From NCBI GenBank assembly GCA_026929865.2, contig CM049403.1, positions 3,881,001 to 3,945,000 on the forward strand: a stretch of DNA of 64,000 nt, in the 5' to 3' direction. Positions 13,900-25,995 of the stretch are shown here, one piece after another (the stretch's first letter is position 1; the number at the start of each line of letters is the position of its first letter). The position numbers were made by a program, and so were the translations under genes. The notes under the pieces are model-generated. The model searched no databases and was not told where the DNA came from. It saw only the letters and a program-made list of their open reading frames with translations. This stretch comes from Hyperoplus lanceolatus (Eukaryota > Chordata > Actinopteri > Uranoscopiformes > Ammodytidae).

Positions 13900-15246
13900 A
13901 TTTGAAGACAATGTGTTTGAGTCTGAAGAAGAGTCACTCTTGCTGCCTTATGCATGTCAACATGTCAACAGCAGTTAAGTGAGTCAAACTAAAAAAAAAA
14001 AACTCCAAGGGTGGACACATAAAACTCGGCATTATAAGTGTTTTTGTGCGTTATTCCAGCTAGCCGCCTTGTCTAGTCCTATTGTTAGACGCTAGGTGAG
14101 TAGAGCAGTAAGGGTGAGCTAATTCATACTTTAGCCATGAGCAAACAAGGAGCAAGCATGCTCGGACAGGTAGCACTGCAAAGAAGCCGCACTGAGACAC
14201 TGATGACAAGTAAATCACCCCACCACTGCTGATGCAAAACTGACTGCACACAAAACTTCTGTAGCAAACAGCTAAAGCGCCTGATTAAATTGCCAAAGCC
14301 CCCATTGTTAATAGCATTTTTCAACCTGCGCATCACAAGACAACACACAACTCAACAACACATGCCTCTACAGATATAGAAAATGATTAGGGTGATCTGA
14401 AAATAGGAAAAAGAATACAACTTTTAAAAAAAGGAGAGCAGAACTGGCCACAGGTTCCTTGATGGTGAGTTTAGCCTTCATTCATTGTTAATCGTAACAA
14501 GCTGGCAAACGCACCGCCCGGACCTTATCAGCCACGTAAAGTTGTTAACGTGTCAGCAAACAATTTCCTATTCACACAGCACACAGTTCAAATTCAGCAG
14601 GCAGAGAGTGCAAGGTTAGCATTGGTTTGGAATCAAGTTGTGTGATTTGATAGATGTTTGCTATCTTAATAATGATTGAAAACTAGTCATTTAGATCAGT
14701 GAGTGTCAGTGTTCTGATTGACAATCATATGAACTTTTGACAATGATAGGAGGACCGCAAGCATTTATAAAATGTGTACAAATTAAAAACAGTCTGCTAT
14801 TGTAATCCATTTTCATTTACACAAATGTAATATGCTGTAAGTTAGCCTAAACTCTGCTTCCTCCAGCCAGTGAGGTGTGTTGGTACCTTCACACACACCT
14901 GTTAGAGGGTTCCCAAACACAGCTCAGTTCTGTCTGTTGCGACGTTTTGACAAAGGTTATGTTTTTCAACAAGGCCGAAAAACATAATAAAACACGCCGT
15001 TTATTAGTGTGAGACACTTGACTATGATCTGATACAAACAGACTTTGTTCCTTGTCCTGATAAAGGCATCGCTCTGTGATATGGAAGAGAAGTAAATATA
15101 GTAGAAACACTCTAAATTTGAACCATCGCCTGTTGATAAAATAACCTGGCTGTTAATGATGTTTTTGTTGTTACTTGTACAGGACCAGAGGGGTATACTA
15201 CGAAGCAAAGATACATTTAGTAAAGAATTTAACGTCTAAAAAGCCC

Positions 15247-15580
15247 CTATGAAGTGGCCCAGTTTATTTTCACGAACACAAAATAAATACGGATGACTAC
15301 TGCATCAATATGTGCAGTTGAGTCAGTTGTACCTTTGAGGCGGGTTCGGTTACTGCGGGCAGGAGTGGCGGAGTGGATCCCTGGATCTACCTTCACCATG
15401 GTATCTGGTGGATCCTCCACTATGGTGTGTCCCATGGCTAGCAGGCCCAGGCGCTTCATGCGAAGGAGCCGGGGCCCGGACTCCCTGGCCAAGCCGCCCC
15501 CATGGTCAACGTGACCCTCGCCCGAGATGGAAGCTGGAACCAGGCTCCTCAGAAACTCCATGTCCCACAAGACCTTTCTC
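15247..15580 (-). CDS. Unassigned GC-rich ORF inside the FRYL 5' intron
   Basis: A minus-strand frame is open for about 100 codons. Its most likely start is the ATG near 15560 (MEFLRSLVPASISGEG), and it includes RMKRLGLLAMGHTIVEDPPD. GC content is far above the flanking intron. I do not recognise the protein. A possible donor (CCTCAAAG|GTACAA) lies near 15330, so this may be a single exon. The short motif ACCATAGTGAAAG/ACCATGGTGAAGG recurs about three times within 250 bp. Joining it in phase 0 to the FRYL exon at 1122 gives an early stop, so it does not look like a FRYL N-terminus by that route. Alternatives are a fragment of an unrecognised retroelement or chance. Confidence 0.25.
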
Positions 15581-16696
15581 CGTCTTTCACTATGGTGCGC
15601 AGTTCAACAGCTTGTGCCATGCCACTCTCCCGTACGAATGACCTGTCTGCCTCATCTGCCCCATTAACAGACAAGAGTATAGTCCCGTCTCAAGCTGCTA
15701 CGTACATGCATAGGATACACGTTCACTCACTGGGCAGGGCAGTGTGTGTGTGTGTGTGTGTGTGTGTGGACCTTGGGATCTGCCGTAACAGACTAGAACA
15801 AGACACACACCTGTAAAGGCTCACTGAAGTCGTTTGTCTGGACTAACTAGTGGAGGAGAAGCTGTTTACTGTAGCTAGCCGAGACACGGTGAAAAAAAAA
15901 TACTTCCTGCGCTGCAACTTTACCTGTCTGCTCAGAGTGAACGGGGAAAGTAAATAGACATGCCACTTTTCATGGGCCGTGATGTAATTGCGAGTGGGCA
16001 GGTCTTACATCTGAGTGCCAGGCACTATCTGGGGTGGGACCAAAAAACATGTTCCACAGGAGATAACACAAGCCTGGGCCACCAGCCAATCACAACAGAG
16101 AGGACACAGACCACACCCTGCTGTTGTGTGTGTTGCACACCAGTGAGAGAGACCAAGAGAGGAGGAAGGAGATTGACAGACATTGGGAGACGTAGGAAGG
16201 TCCGTGGAGTTAACTGCACTCGTCTGCCTGCGTTCACTGATAGGCCCCTTATCGTTGTCGGAATGATGGCACTTTTACATTCACACACAAACACAAGTGC
16301 TTTCTTCCCAACTTACTCAATATAGCACGAGCAGCCCTCCCCCTTGCTTTCCACTTGTGCTCAAGTGTGCTGAGCCATTATGATGAAGAGAAGCAGAATG
16401 AGCAAAGTGATGGGGTCTGTGAGTTGGGCTGATGACAGACTGCTGTGCTGGGCTTGGCTACACAGCCTGTACCTGCAGCAAAACTCAAACTCGTCACAAA
16501 TATCCCCAGCAGAGAGAGGAGTGAGGCAGGGGGACTGTATTGTGCTGCTGACTCTGACTAAAGAAACCATCCGTTTGCTGTTCTCTGGGACGCAGTGCAA
16601 AAACAAAATAATATATATTAATAACCCATCCAAGCATCACCATAGATAGACTTTAGCCAGCCCTCTGCTATAGCAATGCAAAGCTGCAACGCTCCA

Positions 16697-17433
16697 TAAA
16701 GACATTACAAGAGGCAGTGTTTCCCCCAGGATTTTTTTCAGCAGCGGTGGCGTGGTCCCTGAACCTCCTAGAGGGGTCCGGGGGCAAATTAAATAATTTT
16801 TAGAATTTAGCTTTTTGATTTGTGAGAGTGATCATCGCTGACTTTAGACTGAGTCGTACTGTCTGCTCCGTGAGGCTCAAGCCCATCAGCTGAGCGAACA
16901 GCTGTCTGACACGAGATGAAAAACTAAACTGAAACTTAACTATCCTGTCCTGCCTGGACTGGTGGAGCAGCCAAATATAAATGAATAGGCCTACATATTG
17001 TACTAAACTGTAACACAAGTAATGAGTTGTGGAATTTGCATCAGTAGCCTACAGTAGTCCACATCCTTCGCTCAGCCACTAACTGTTTCGTTAGTGACTG
17101 TTCCGCGATCTGTTTGTAGCTTTAATACACTATCTATGGTTTGTACCCTATGTCTCGAGCCCGAATACAAAGAGCCATGTCGGCAAACTGACAGCGCGAC
17201 TAAGGGACTGTACAGTGAGCCGCTCCCCCCGTTAGTTCCTGTTTTCAGCAGAGTAAGTTACATTCACCTCCGACGCATGGACTACGACTACGTTAGGCAT
17301 TGCCCCGTTTCTAAAAGGAGCTACGTACCAAAAAAAAAAAAGTGTAGAATAATGAGGAGGAGAAGGATTTTAAGCAGCTGCGGAGAAAATATAGCAGTGG
17401 CGGCCCGCTGCTGTGTGAAGGTGGGGGAAACAC
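16697..17433. mobile_element. hAT-like non-autonomous element (candidate)
   Basis: Terminal sequences are inverted: CAGTGTTTCCCCCAGGATTT on the left and GGTGGGGGAAACACTG on the right. Subterminal parts (CAGCAGCGGTGG... / ...GCCGCTGCTG) also pair. CAGTG...CACTG ends suggest hAT, but I could not confirm an 8-bp target duplication. A related inverted fragment lies near 21225-21360. Confidence 0.55.
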
Positions 17434-17705
17434 TGTGAGGACTGTGGCACCAGTGTGCAGCAAACTGTTAAAAACACCTTTAGGATAAGCCATTTCTGTT
17501 GACTCATCGTTAACAAAACACCACAATTAAGCAACTGGGCAATACGAGACAGCAGCACAATACTGATTTTGTTCCAATTGTCATTCCATACTTGTTTTTG
17601 TTGACGCTTTTAATATTAAATGAAGTGACACAGTGTAATGTAAAAGGTCTATTTATGCTAGTGAGCTTTGCAGCCTTTGACGGTCTAATATGCAGGTGCG
17701 TTGGA

Positions 17706-17710
17706 TAACA

Positions 17711-17751
<41 letters not shown>
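17706..17751. repeat. (CA)n microsatellite
   Basis: A CA dinucleotide run of about 45 bp. A shorter GT run is at 15741-15768. Confidence 0.95.
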
Positions 17752-17754
<3 letters not shown>

Positions 17755-19474
17755 TCTAGCTAAGAGAAAGAAGCTCTTGCTCAGCATCCATTTAAAAAGC
17801 ACTAACGTTTGGGTCCTGCTCCTCGACCTTGGTCCCCCTCTAATGTGTCATCATGTCTATGGCTGTACATAGACCCTATGCTGGAGTCTTGGGCAAACTC
17901 ACCAATGCAGTCAAGTACAACGCTAGCCATTTATTTCCTTTAGGAGACGATGGGTGTATTAATGCTACCTGCCTTGTGCCAAACAGCAGCGAACAAAAGT
18001 AAGAGGCTGGTCAAGAATATTGTTCAAGTTTAAAATAAATACTTTTTCGCAAAAAACGGCTTGTGGACTAAATAGGAAAAATGACGCACATTTCACGCAA
18101 GCTGACAGGAATTGGATGAATGTCTATTTAGGTGATTCTTTTATTTACCCCTAACGACATGGGAAGACCATAGTTTCTTTAGTTTTTTCATGTATTTTTT
18201 GCTCCACATGGTCAAATATCTCATACAATGCAGGTTAGATTTTTTTTTTAATTAACAAAGCACAGAAAGTCTTATGTTTCAATATGTCCCACAGTCGGGT
18301 ATTTGTGTGAAAAGTAAAACGAAAAATAAATAAAAACTAGGTCAAACTATTACTGCTACAAAAGAGCAATTCTAAAATCCATTCCAGTTTGTGATAGAAC
18401 TGTTGTTATCATAACCCCTGTGAATTGGATACATGCAGCTTTTACAAAAAGGTGTGAACAACATTCATAGCGGACAGTTATTTAAAATGTAAAAAGAGCT
18501 ATACTCCTTTGCATGTCCTCAAGTAACCATCTCCTTCGTTAGATAAAACAATTCTTAGGGTTAAGGGCAAAAAAAAATGCAAGAATGTATGTGAGTGAGA
18601 CCTCTAAATGTGGACTGAAGAAACAGCATAGGTAACTGATTACACTCTTGACTACAGTGTGAACAGTAAGTGAGATGATCTAACTGAGTAGTACACTATG
18701 TCAAAAGGCAAATGGGGAAAGATTTATATATATATATATAAAAAAAAAAAAATTTAAAAAAACATATCTAGCATTTATTCAGCATCAACCCTGCAGAGTA
18801 AGCACAAGGTGGTAGGAACACACTGATAAAAGCAGAGCAGCACTTTTGCAGAAAAACTCTGCCCTCTAGAGGCTAGCTGGCAAAAAGGGACACCAAGCAG
18901 CACAAAACACAATGTTGCAATCTACTGACAAACCCCAAAATAACCGGGGGAAAAAAGAAAACGCTTAGCAAAGAGTTGACGGCAAACCACTGAAACACTT
19001 GTTAAGAGCTGGACTGGAAAAACACAGTCTTTTAGAAAACACTCCATTTGCCCAAAAAGCTGACATTTATTTATTGTTCAATCCATTTGAAACCTTTACT
19101 ATCCTCAGGGAACGTAGCTAATACAAAAGGAAACATACGTAAAGCAGAGGGTTATATGGCTGGCAGTCGTAGTTCATGAGTTCATACCGTTTTTGACCAG
19201 TTGGGTAGAGAGAGCAAGAGGAACCGTCGCTCACTGCTGGGAGACCATGAGACAGTGAGTGAACAGCGCTGGCAGCTACGTGACATCGTAGCAGTGGGAC
19301 ACAGTGTAGCCCCCTGATTAATTTAATGACGAAGAAAAACACCACACAATAAACAGTGCTGCGCTCACATTTTCGCCAAAACACACGACTCTCTTCACTC
19401 TTGCCGAGGTGACTACACACGGCGGAAATGATTCTTTCGACCAATAAACGGACGGCATGTGTAGCTCCGCCTTT

Positions 19475-19640
19475 TCGGCACCCTTTCAGGCGGCTGGTAC
19501 CCCAAAGGAGGAGTACCGAAAATAGGAGCGGCCTAAAGCGGTTAGGCGCGCTAATATCTGTACCCTACCCAACTTTTGGCACATGGAAAGGCAAAATAAC
19601 CGGACTGAACCACTCCGACCCGCTCTACTCGTGGAAATGA
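19475..19640. repeat. Candidate dispersed repeat fragment, class unknown
   Basis: A GC-rich segment containing GGCTGGTACCCCAAAGGAGG and CTGTACCCTACCCAACTTTT stands out from its AT-rich surroundings. It resembles fish DNA-transposon sequence I have seen before, but the ends are not defined here. It could instead be regulatory DNA. Confidence 0.25.
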
Positions 19641-20075
19641 AGCATTAGACACCTACATAGAACAAAACTATTTATAGTTCATTGTTGAATTTTGCTTTTT
19701 GAATATCCCAGCATGTCATGTTCAACACTCACTGTAAAGAGATGTGTCGTCCATTATCATTACGTAAACCAAAATCACACAGAGAACTTGTGATTGTCTG
19801 AAGACCTCTACAGTGATGGCCTAACTGGTCTGTTGTAACGATGACGAGATGACCTAGAAATGAATTAAGATGATAAGTAGAAATACTAACAAGGTTGACA
19901 ATCTGAAGAGTGAGAAAGACTGAAGAAACAATTACTGCCAAAATGAAATACAGAGAAAGACATTTCTCCTTCAAAAATGTACAAGGAAGAACATTTGTTT
20001 AGGTGGCACATGCCTGAGGCCTATAGGCAAAGATGCAGAGGGGCTGAAGCAGCAGATCTTGGTAAGAATCACTAA

Positions 20076-20094
20076 ATGAGAGAGAGCGAGAGAG

Positions 20095-20163
<69 letters not shown>
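20076..20163. repeat. (GA)n microsatellite
   Basis: About 88 bp of GA dinucleotide with GAGAGCGAGAG interruptions at the left end. Confidence 0.97.
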
Positions 20164-20167
<4 letters not shown>

Positions 20168-20449
20168 GAAGGCAAAGATAGCCATCGCACCCAGCCCAGA
20201 GTACCACAATGGTCAGTGGAGGCAGCTGTGGTGTTGCTGGGGCCAGGTCTGTGGTGCTTTGGAGCTAGAACAATACTCCTGCATAGGAGGCCCAGATCCC
20301 AATCAGCCCAGGAATGTGGAAGAGGAAGCTCTGGGAACAATGTGCAGCGTTCCAATGCCATTCTGGGTTCCACCCGCCCTCTGTCTTGTTCTGCTTTCAA
20401 GCAGTGGGGAAAAAACAGGAAAAAGTATTGGGCCCGCGGCCCAGGAGTA

Positions 20450-20520
20450 GGAGTCCGTTTAGCAGTCAGCTGGTCTGAGGGGAGGGGCGGGCCAGTACAA
20501 CCCCGCGCTGCAGTCACGTT
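20450..20520. promoter_or_regulatory. GC-rich patch with Sp1-type motif (candidate)
   Basis: Around 20475-20520 the minus strand has CCCGCCCCTCCCC within a locally GC-rich stretch in an otherwise AT-rich intron. It could be an intronic enhancer or cryptic promoter. There is no splice donor or ORF to support an exon. Confidence 0.15.
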
Positions 20521-21224
20521 GATCTGTGAACATGCATCAATCTCAACTGCTGCTCCACCACTTGATGTCAGTAAACAGTCCAATGTGCATGGCAGGAATA
20601 TCAACAACACTATTGCACTGCCCTCTAATGGTGCAAACAGCTACCACACCAGATGTGAGGTGTAACATGAAAGGATGGGGCCATAACATTACATTTCAAT
20701 AGAAGTAATGTCTTTCAATCTTAGCTCTTTGCAGTTGGAGGTGCTGGCCTTCACTTCACTTCTGGCACGACGCCGTATTCTCCTTATGTGGAAATCTCCT
20801 ACACCCCCAACTATTTCAATCTGGCTTAACCCATTGATGACGGCTGCTGTGTGATGCCACATTGTATCTCCTGCCTGATGCTGCATCATGCAGCATTGTT
20901 ACTTTATCTAATTTTCATGGCGTGTGCAACATAGAATGCACCGCCATTGGTTCAAATACACATGAGGTGGGTTTTGTTGATTTTTTAAGACCACGTGACC
21001 ACCCAAAAAATGTGTGGTTTGCAGAAAATTACGCCAATCAAAAAATTAATAAATAAATAATAAATAAAAAAATACGCCAGCTGTGTCGGCGATAGTGCAT
21101 TACAGAACAGTTAGTGGCGTTCGGAGCACAGAATCAAGGTCTACTATAGGCTACTGACGAAAATCACAAAACACATTGCATCTATTTATTAACAATATTT
21201 ATGAATTTAGGCTATATTTTGCTG

Positions 21225-21360
21225 CTCCAACTCAATTTCAGCCCAGCCAGGCGATAGTTAAGTTTCAGTTTCGTTTTCATCTCTGTGGTATTCAGCCGTT
21301 TGGACCAGCTGATCGGCTCCCGACAGCAAGAGTCAGTCTGCGTTCCAGTTGTACTGGGAA
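21225..21360 (-). repeat. hAT-like fragment related to 16840-16965
   Basis: The stretch ATAGTTAAGTTTCAGTTTCG followed by CAGCTGATCGGCTCCCGACAGC is the approximate reverse complement of 16840-16965. The two are diverged copies of the same repeat in opposite orientation; only an internal part is recognisable here. Confidence 0.55.
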
Positions 21361-23480
21361 GTCGGATTTATGGTGCCAGTGATAACTGAACTAAATAATA
21401 AAATAAAGCTATCTTCTCCTTCCTATATCTGTCTATCTTTATCCCTCCACTGTACACTCAGTCACTACTATCCATGCTAAAAGGAAGCAAGATTATAACC
21501 TCGTTTAGCACATTATTTTTAAATATTTTATATTATTTATTCTTTTTTTTTCTCCCCCATCTAATTTTGACGATTTTTAGAAAAATGTGTTGGTTTGTAA
21601 GCGCTAAGGGAGCATGTTTAAATAAAACTTGTGAACCTTACCTTTTTAAATGTATTTTATTTCATGTTTCTATGTGCTACAGACTTAAATATTAAGGTTT
21701 TGGTAGACTTTACAACTCTTACTATTTTTTCAGAAAACCCTCAGGCATTTTTTTTTTTTATCTCTTTGCATTCTTTCATTTGTCTATTTGGTTTTGATCT
21801 GTGATGACTGATGATGTACTTGTTTAATGCTGATGACTGTACGTGGAGCAGGTCCATGTTGTTTGTTTGTTTTGTCTCTAGTTCTATGTTTGTGTTCTAT
21901 AAAAAGTAAAATTCCCCCAAAAAGTAATGTCTTAAGTTAACATGGCAATAAGAGCATATCTTTGCCTTTTTCAGGTACAATTTAAAGGTTCTATTCCCCT
22001 TACAGAGGCTTGCTATATTTAAAGTTACAGTGTTGGTTAATGCCTATATATTAATTCCATTATGGAAAGTGTTTCTATGTTCCAAACAGACTGTGTATAT
22101 AAACAGAAGAAATACACCACTTGACATGCATCTGTCCAGTATCCAACATGGAAATATTACCACTCAGACATCTTGTCGGTTTTCAGATATATATTGTTAG
22201 ATAAATAATAGTTTTTAGAGGTTAAATAGAGTGAAGCCATTCTCTTTATTTAAGCCAACACTCATAGCATACTCAGACAAAAAGAGGCTCATGGCTGGTG
22301 CTGGGGGCCTGATCGACAGTCGTGAGGCAACCCGCAGAGGGGTGGGTTGTCACTGCTGAAGAATGTGAGAATGTGACCTGACCAGACCCCTTGCATCCAA
22401 ACCACCCTCTTTTTCTGTCCATTCTGCAATGATGACGCTAATCTACCAGAGGCCACATTAATATGCCACAAGAAAAAAACTGCATTTTAGAGGAACACAC
22501 CAGTGCAATTCCACTCCATAACCTTTACAGTTCCTGGCATCATGCAACATGAGTTGACCAGAGACAATTTAAACCCTCATGTTTGAGAGGATGTCAACCA
22601 GCACTAGAGCTAACACCTAAGGGTTTAATTAATAGCAGAAAGATTTAGGTTATTTACTGAAAAATGATTATTTAGCTGATTTTGTAAAAAATTATATTGC
22701 CAAAAAATGGAAACGTAAAAATAGGTTAAAAGTATAATAAGCACAATCTTGGGCCATGGTATTCTACCTCTGTGAAGTATGTACGTAACTGGACGACCCT
22801 AATGTAGGCCCAACTTATGGGTTATCTACATGGCCCTAGATGATGATCCCACATCCAATACTGGTGAAGAAACCGCACATGCGCTCACCCTGTATTGGAC
22901 CATTCTCCAAACTATTGTTTTGCCATCATGTGCAGGCTGCTGTGGTTATCCACATATCTTTTTCACATTTAGAGTTATCATAGATTATTAAAAAAAAAAG
23001 CCAAAGCTCCAATAGCTCTACATCTGACCAATGGTGACGCGTACAATTTACACTCTCATCTCAGAGAATAGACCATTTTTATTTTTTTTTTTTACCTACA
23101 ATGGCTATAATATTAATGCCACTTGATCTGATCTACAATGATATTCTATGATCCATTTCTCCCATCTGAAATATGGATGTTCCATTTTATCATCTGATTT
23201 TCACACAGAACTACTGGTTCATTCATCAGTTTGTTTTTTCAAAGAGAAAGCACAGACAACATATTAACAAAATACAAGTGGAGTTATTCAAGCAGCGGGA
23301 GAAAACAGCTAGGAGAAGAGACTGAAAATGTCCACCTTCAGAATTTCAGCAAAAACAAGGAGATTAATCCAACACTCCTGTTTCGTTCCCACAGTGCTTA
23401 GCTTGCTCTGTAAAAAGCTTAAAACACACAGCCGCACCGCTGACGGAGCACTACCCACTTAGCCCCGGATGATGACGTAC

Positions 23481-23554
23481 CTTGAAGGCCATAGAGCAGG
23501 GCCCTGCAACTGGCAAAAAGGAAAGGAGGGTCCACAAGTTCGCTGCACAAGAAT
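23481..23554 (-). other. fryl: Probable non-coding (5' UTR) exon of FRYL
   Basis: A 74-base stretch on the minus strand has near-ideal splice borders: a pyrimidine-rich acceptor ending TGTTTCAG at its 5' side and the donor AAG|GTACGT at its 3' side. The body is GC-richer than the surrounding AT-rich intron. If spliced to the FRYL exon at 1122, one frame is open through the junction but has no ATG, so translation would begin at the MSSITIDPEL methionine (1024). This is inferred from splice signals alone; no protein similarity supports it. Confidence 0.45.
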
Positions 23555-24911
23555 CTGAAACAGAGAGAGCACAGAAATTCTGCCTTTAGCAACAACGACA
23601 AAAAACACAGACATGAAACAGCCCGGGTCACGACGAAAAGGACAAAATATCCTATTTTCAACCCAAAATTTAGGGTGGATCTAATCAACTAGTGACTGGT
23701 CACAAAAAAAAACATTAAGATGATTTATAGTCGGCAGGCAAAAGGGCATAGCTTTCATTAATTCATTCATTGCACCTTCTTGTTGTCATAACTGTAGGAA
23801 ATAATGGTTTAAAAAAAAATGTAAGCAGTTTATGTAGCACTTTACCTCAAGTCACCTCAGCATGATATGATCCTTAAACTACGACCTTACTGTTGGGCTT
23901 CAGTGTGGTTTGCCCTGGGGCAGGAGGGACAGAATTAAAAGCTCCTCCTGAGCAGAGAAATAATCTGAAGATTACACTACACACGACATCCAGGAGAGGC
24001 AGTTACATAAGAGACCACAGCCTGCAAAAACTCTACTTGTCTTTACTTACAGTGTATTGTCATAGTGGCTGAAAAGGTCTCCTTTTATAGTCAGGTAAAT
24101 CTCATATCTAGTTATACCATCAGTGTTACTGTCTCATTCTCGGAGCAGATTGAACGGGTTAAAGGGATAGTTACGTATTTTTGAAGTGGGGTTGTTTGTG
24201 GTACTTAATGCATAGTTAGCCTGTTTCCGTTATGTAGAGGGCGGTCAGCACAGTCATTTTAAGGAGTTTGGGCGAGAAGCCGCTGTAGCAAGAGGTCAGC
24301 AATGTACTGTTGCAGAGGGGGCCAGCCGAAAATTGGTTTTGCACCATGTATATATGCTTACCTAAAATATAAATATCCGTTCAATTGTGAGCTTAATTTA
24401 GGGTTATTTCACTGCCGATTTGTCAACTGATACGCTACACTGTACAGACATGAAGCCGTTTATTTCTGCACTTTTTTCAAGTGTTCGACCATGTATTACT
24501 ACGCGCGCTGGTGAAGTGCAGAATATCAGTCCATGAATCTGTAATTTATTAGATTTAAGACTTCTGAAGGTTCTGCGGTAACCAGGGATGGCCTTTTAGA
24601 TTTTTTTTCTTTAACCGGACACCAACAAGAATTAAACGGTTATTAACCGGTTAACCGTTAAGATTTAATGTAGCCTATTTATAGTGAAATACATGAAGCA
24701 TTATAGCAGGGCTCTCAACCTTTTTTGTTTCAAGGACCGACATATTCATTTAAAAACAATTCTAGGACCAGTAGCCAATTTAAATGCCTGCATTTTGACA
24801 TTCACACGGCACCTCGTCTGTTGTGAGAAGAGGTCTAGTACGTGAATGCAGGAGCAGAAAGTGCAATAAGTGACTGAAAACTGGGATATTTAAACACACA
24901 CATAGGCTACA

Positions 24912-25995
24912 TACCTGGGGGGCAAAACCCCTTTTTTTTGAAAAACAGACATGGAGCGTTGTAAAAGGTTGTTCACCAGAAATGATATCCAGGACCTTCC
25001 AGGATCCCAACCTGGGTGGACAACCTGGTCAACAAGCTGCTGGAAAGCTACAGCGGGCCGACATAGAGCAAATCAGAACCACTGTTTAAGCGAATGGGGG
25101 GTGGGCTAATAGGGAATTTTTTAAACTTATATATATTTATGAGACTTTGCAAGTTGATTACTGACATTAAAACAACAACTTTTTGTATTACAGTATTTTG
25201 CAAAAGGTTTGAAGATATGAAAAATCATCAATATCTTACTAATGATGCAAAAATTCATATTGCAAAGCCCCAAAATCTAGATGTTGGAAGAAAACCAAGT
25301 AATTTGATTTTAAATTTTTAAAACAAAAACAAGTGCTGAACTTTCCTAATCACAGTTCAAATTTGATCAATAACCCATAGAAAATGAATTTTTTTACACT
25401 GTTTTTTCCAAGGGAATGTCTAGCCGTTTCCTAAAATAGCAGCTGGAGACTCCAAAAGGACACTTTTGGTCCATAGCACATGAAATGTAACTGTGTAAAA
25501 AATGTATTTTCTATGGGTTATTGATCAAATTTGAACTGTGATTAGGAAAGGCTTCAGGCAGTTGGACACTTGTTTTGTTTTCAAAATTTAAAAACAAATT
25601 GACTTTGTTTTCTTCCAACATCTAGATTTTGGGGCTTTGCAGATATGCAAATTTTCACATCATTAGTAAGATATTGATGATTTTTCATATTTATTTAAAC
25701 ATTTTGGAAAATACTGTAATACAAAAAGTGTTTGTTTCAATGTCAGTAATCAACTGGCAAAGTCTCATAATGATATCTATAAGTTTAAAAAATTCCCCAT
25801 TAGCCCATCCCCATTCACCCCCATTCACTTAAACAGTGGTTCTGATTTGCTATGTCGGCCCACCGTAGCTTTCCAGCAGCTTGTTGACAAGGTTGTCCAC
25901 CCAGGTTGTGATCATGGAAGGTCCTAGATGTCATTTTTGGTGAACAACCTTTTACAACGCTCCATGTCCATAAAATCACTTTGCCCCCTGGGTAC
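24912..25995. mobile_element. Non-autonomous transposon with ~490-bp inverted repeats
   Basis: The left arm is about 24912-25405 and the right arm about 25488-25995; they are reverse complements with scattered mismatches, separated by only about 80 bp. Ends read TACCTGGGGGGCAAA and TTTGCCCCCTGGGTA. There is no transposase ORF. Short AACCGGTTAACC blocks flank it on both sides (about 24650 and 26040), suggesting insertion into, or nesting with, an older repeat. Superfamily not assigned. Confidence 0.7.

Noticed and set aside
18721-18775. AT-rich TATATATA/poly-A stretch as a possible promoter
   Set aside because: Simple sequence in intron DNA with no downstream gene on either strand.
19999-20610. 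203-codon minus-strand open frame
   Set aside because: Half of it is the GA microsatellite and the rest has no recognisable domain, Kozak-supported start or splice sites.
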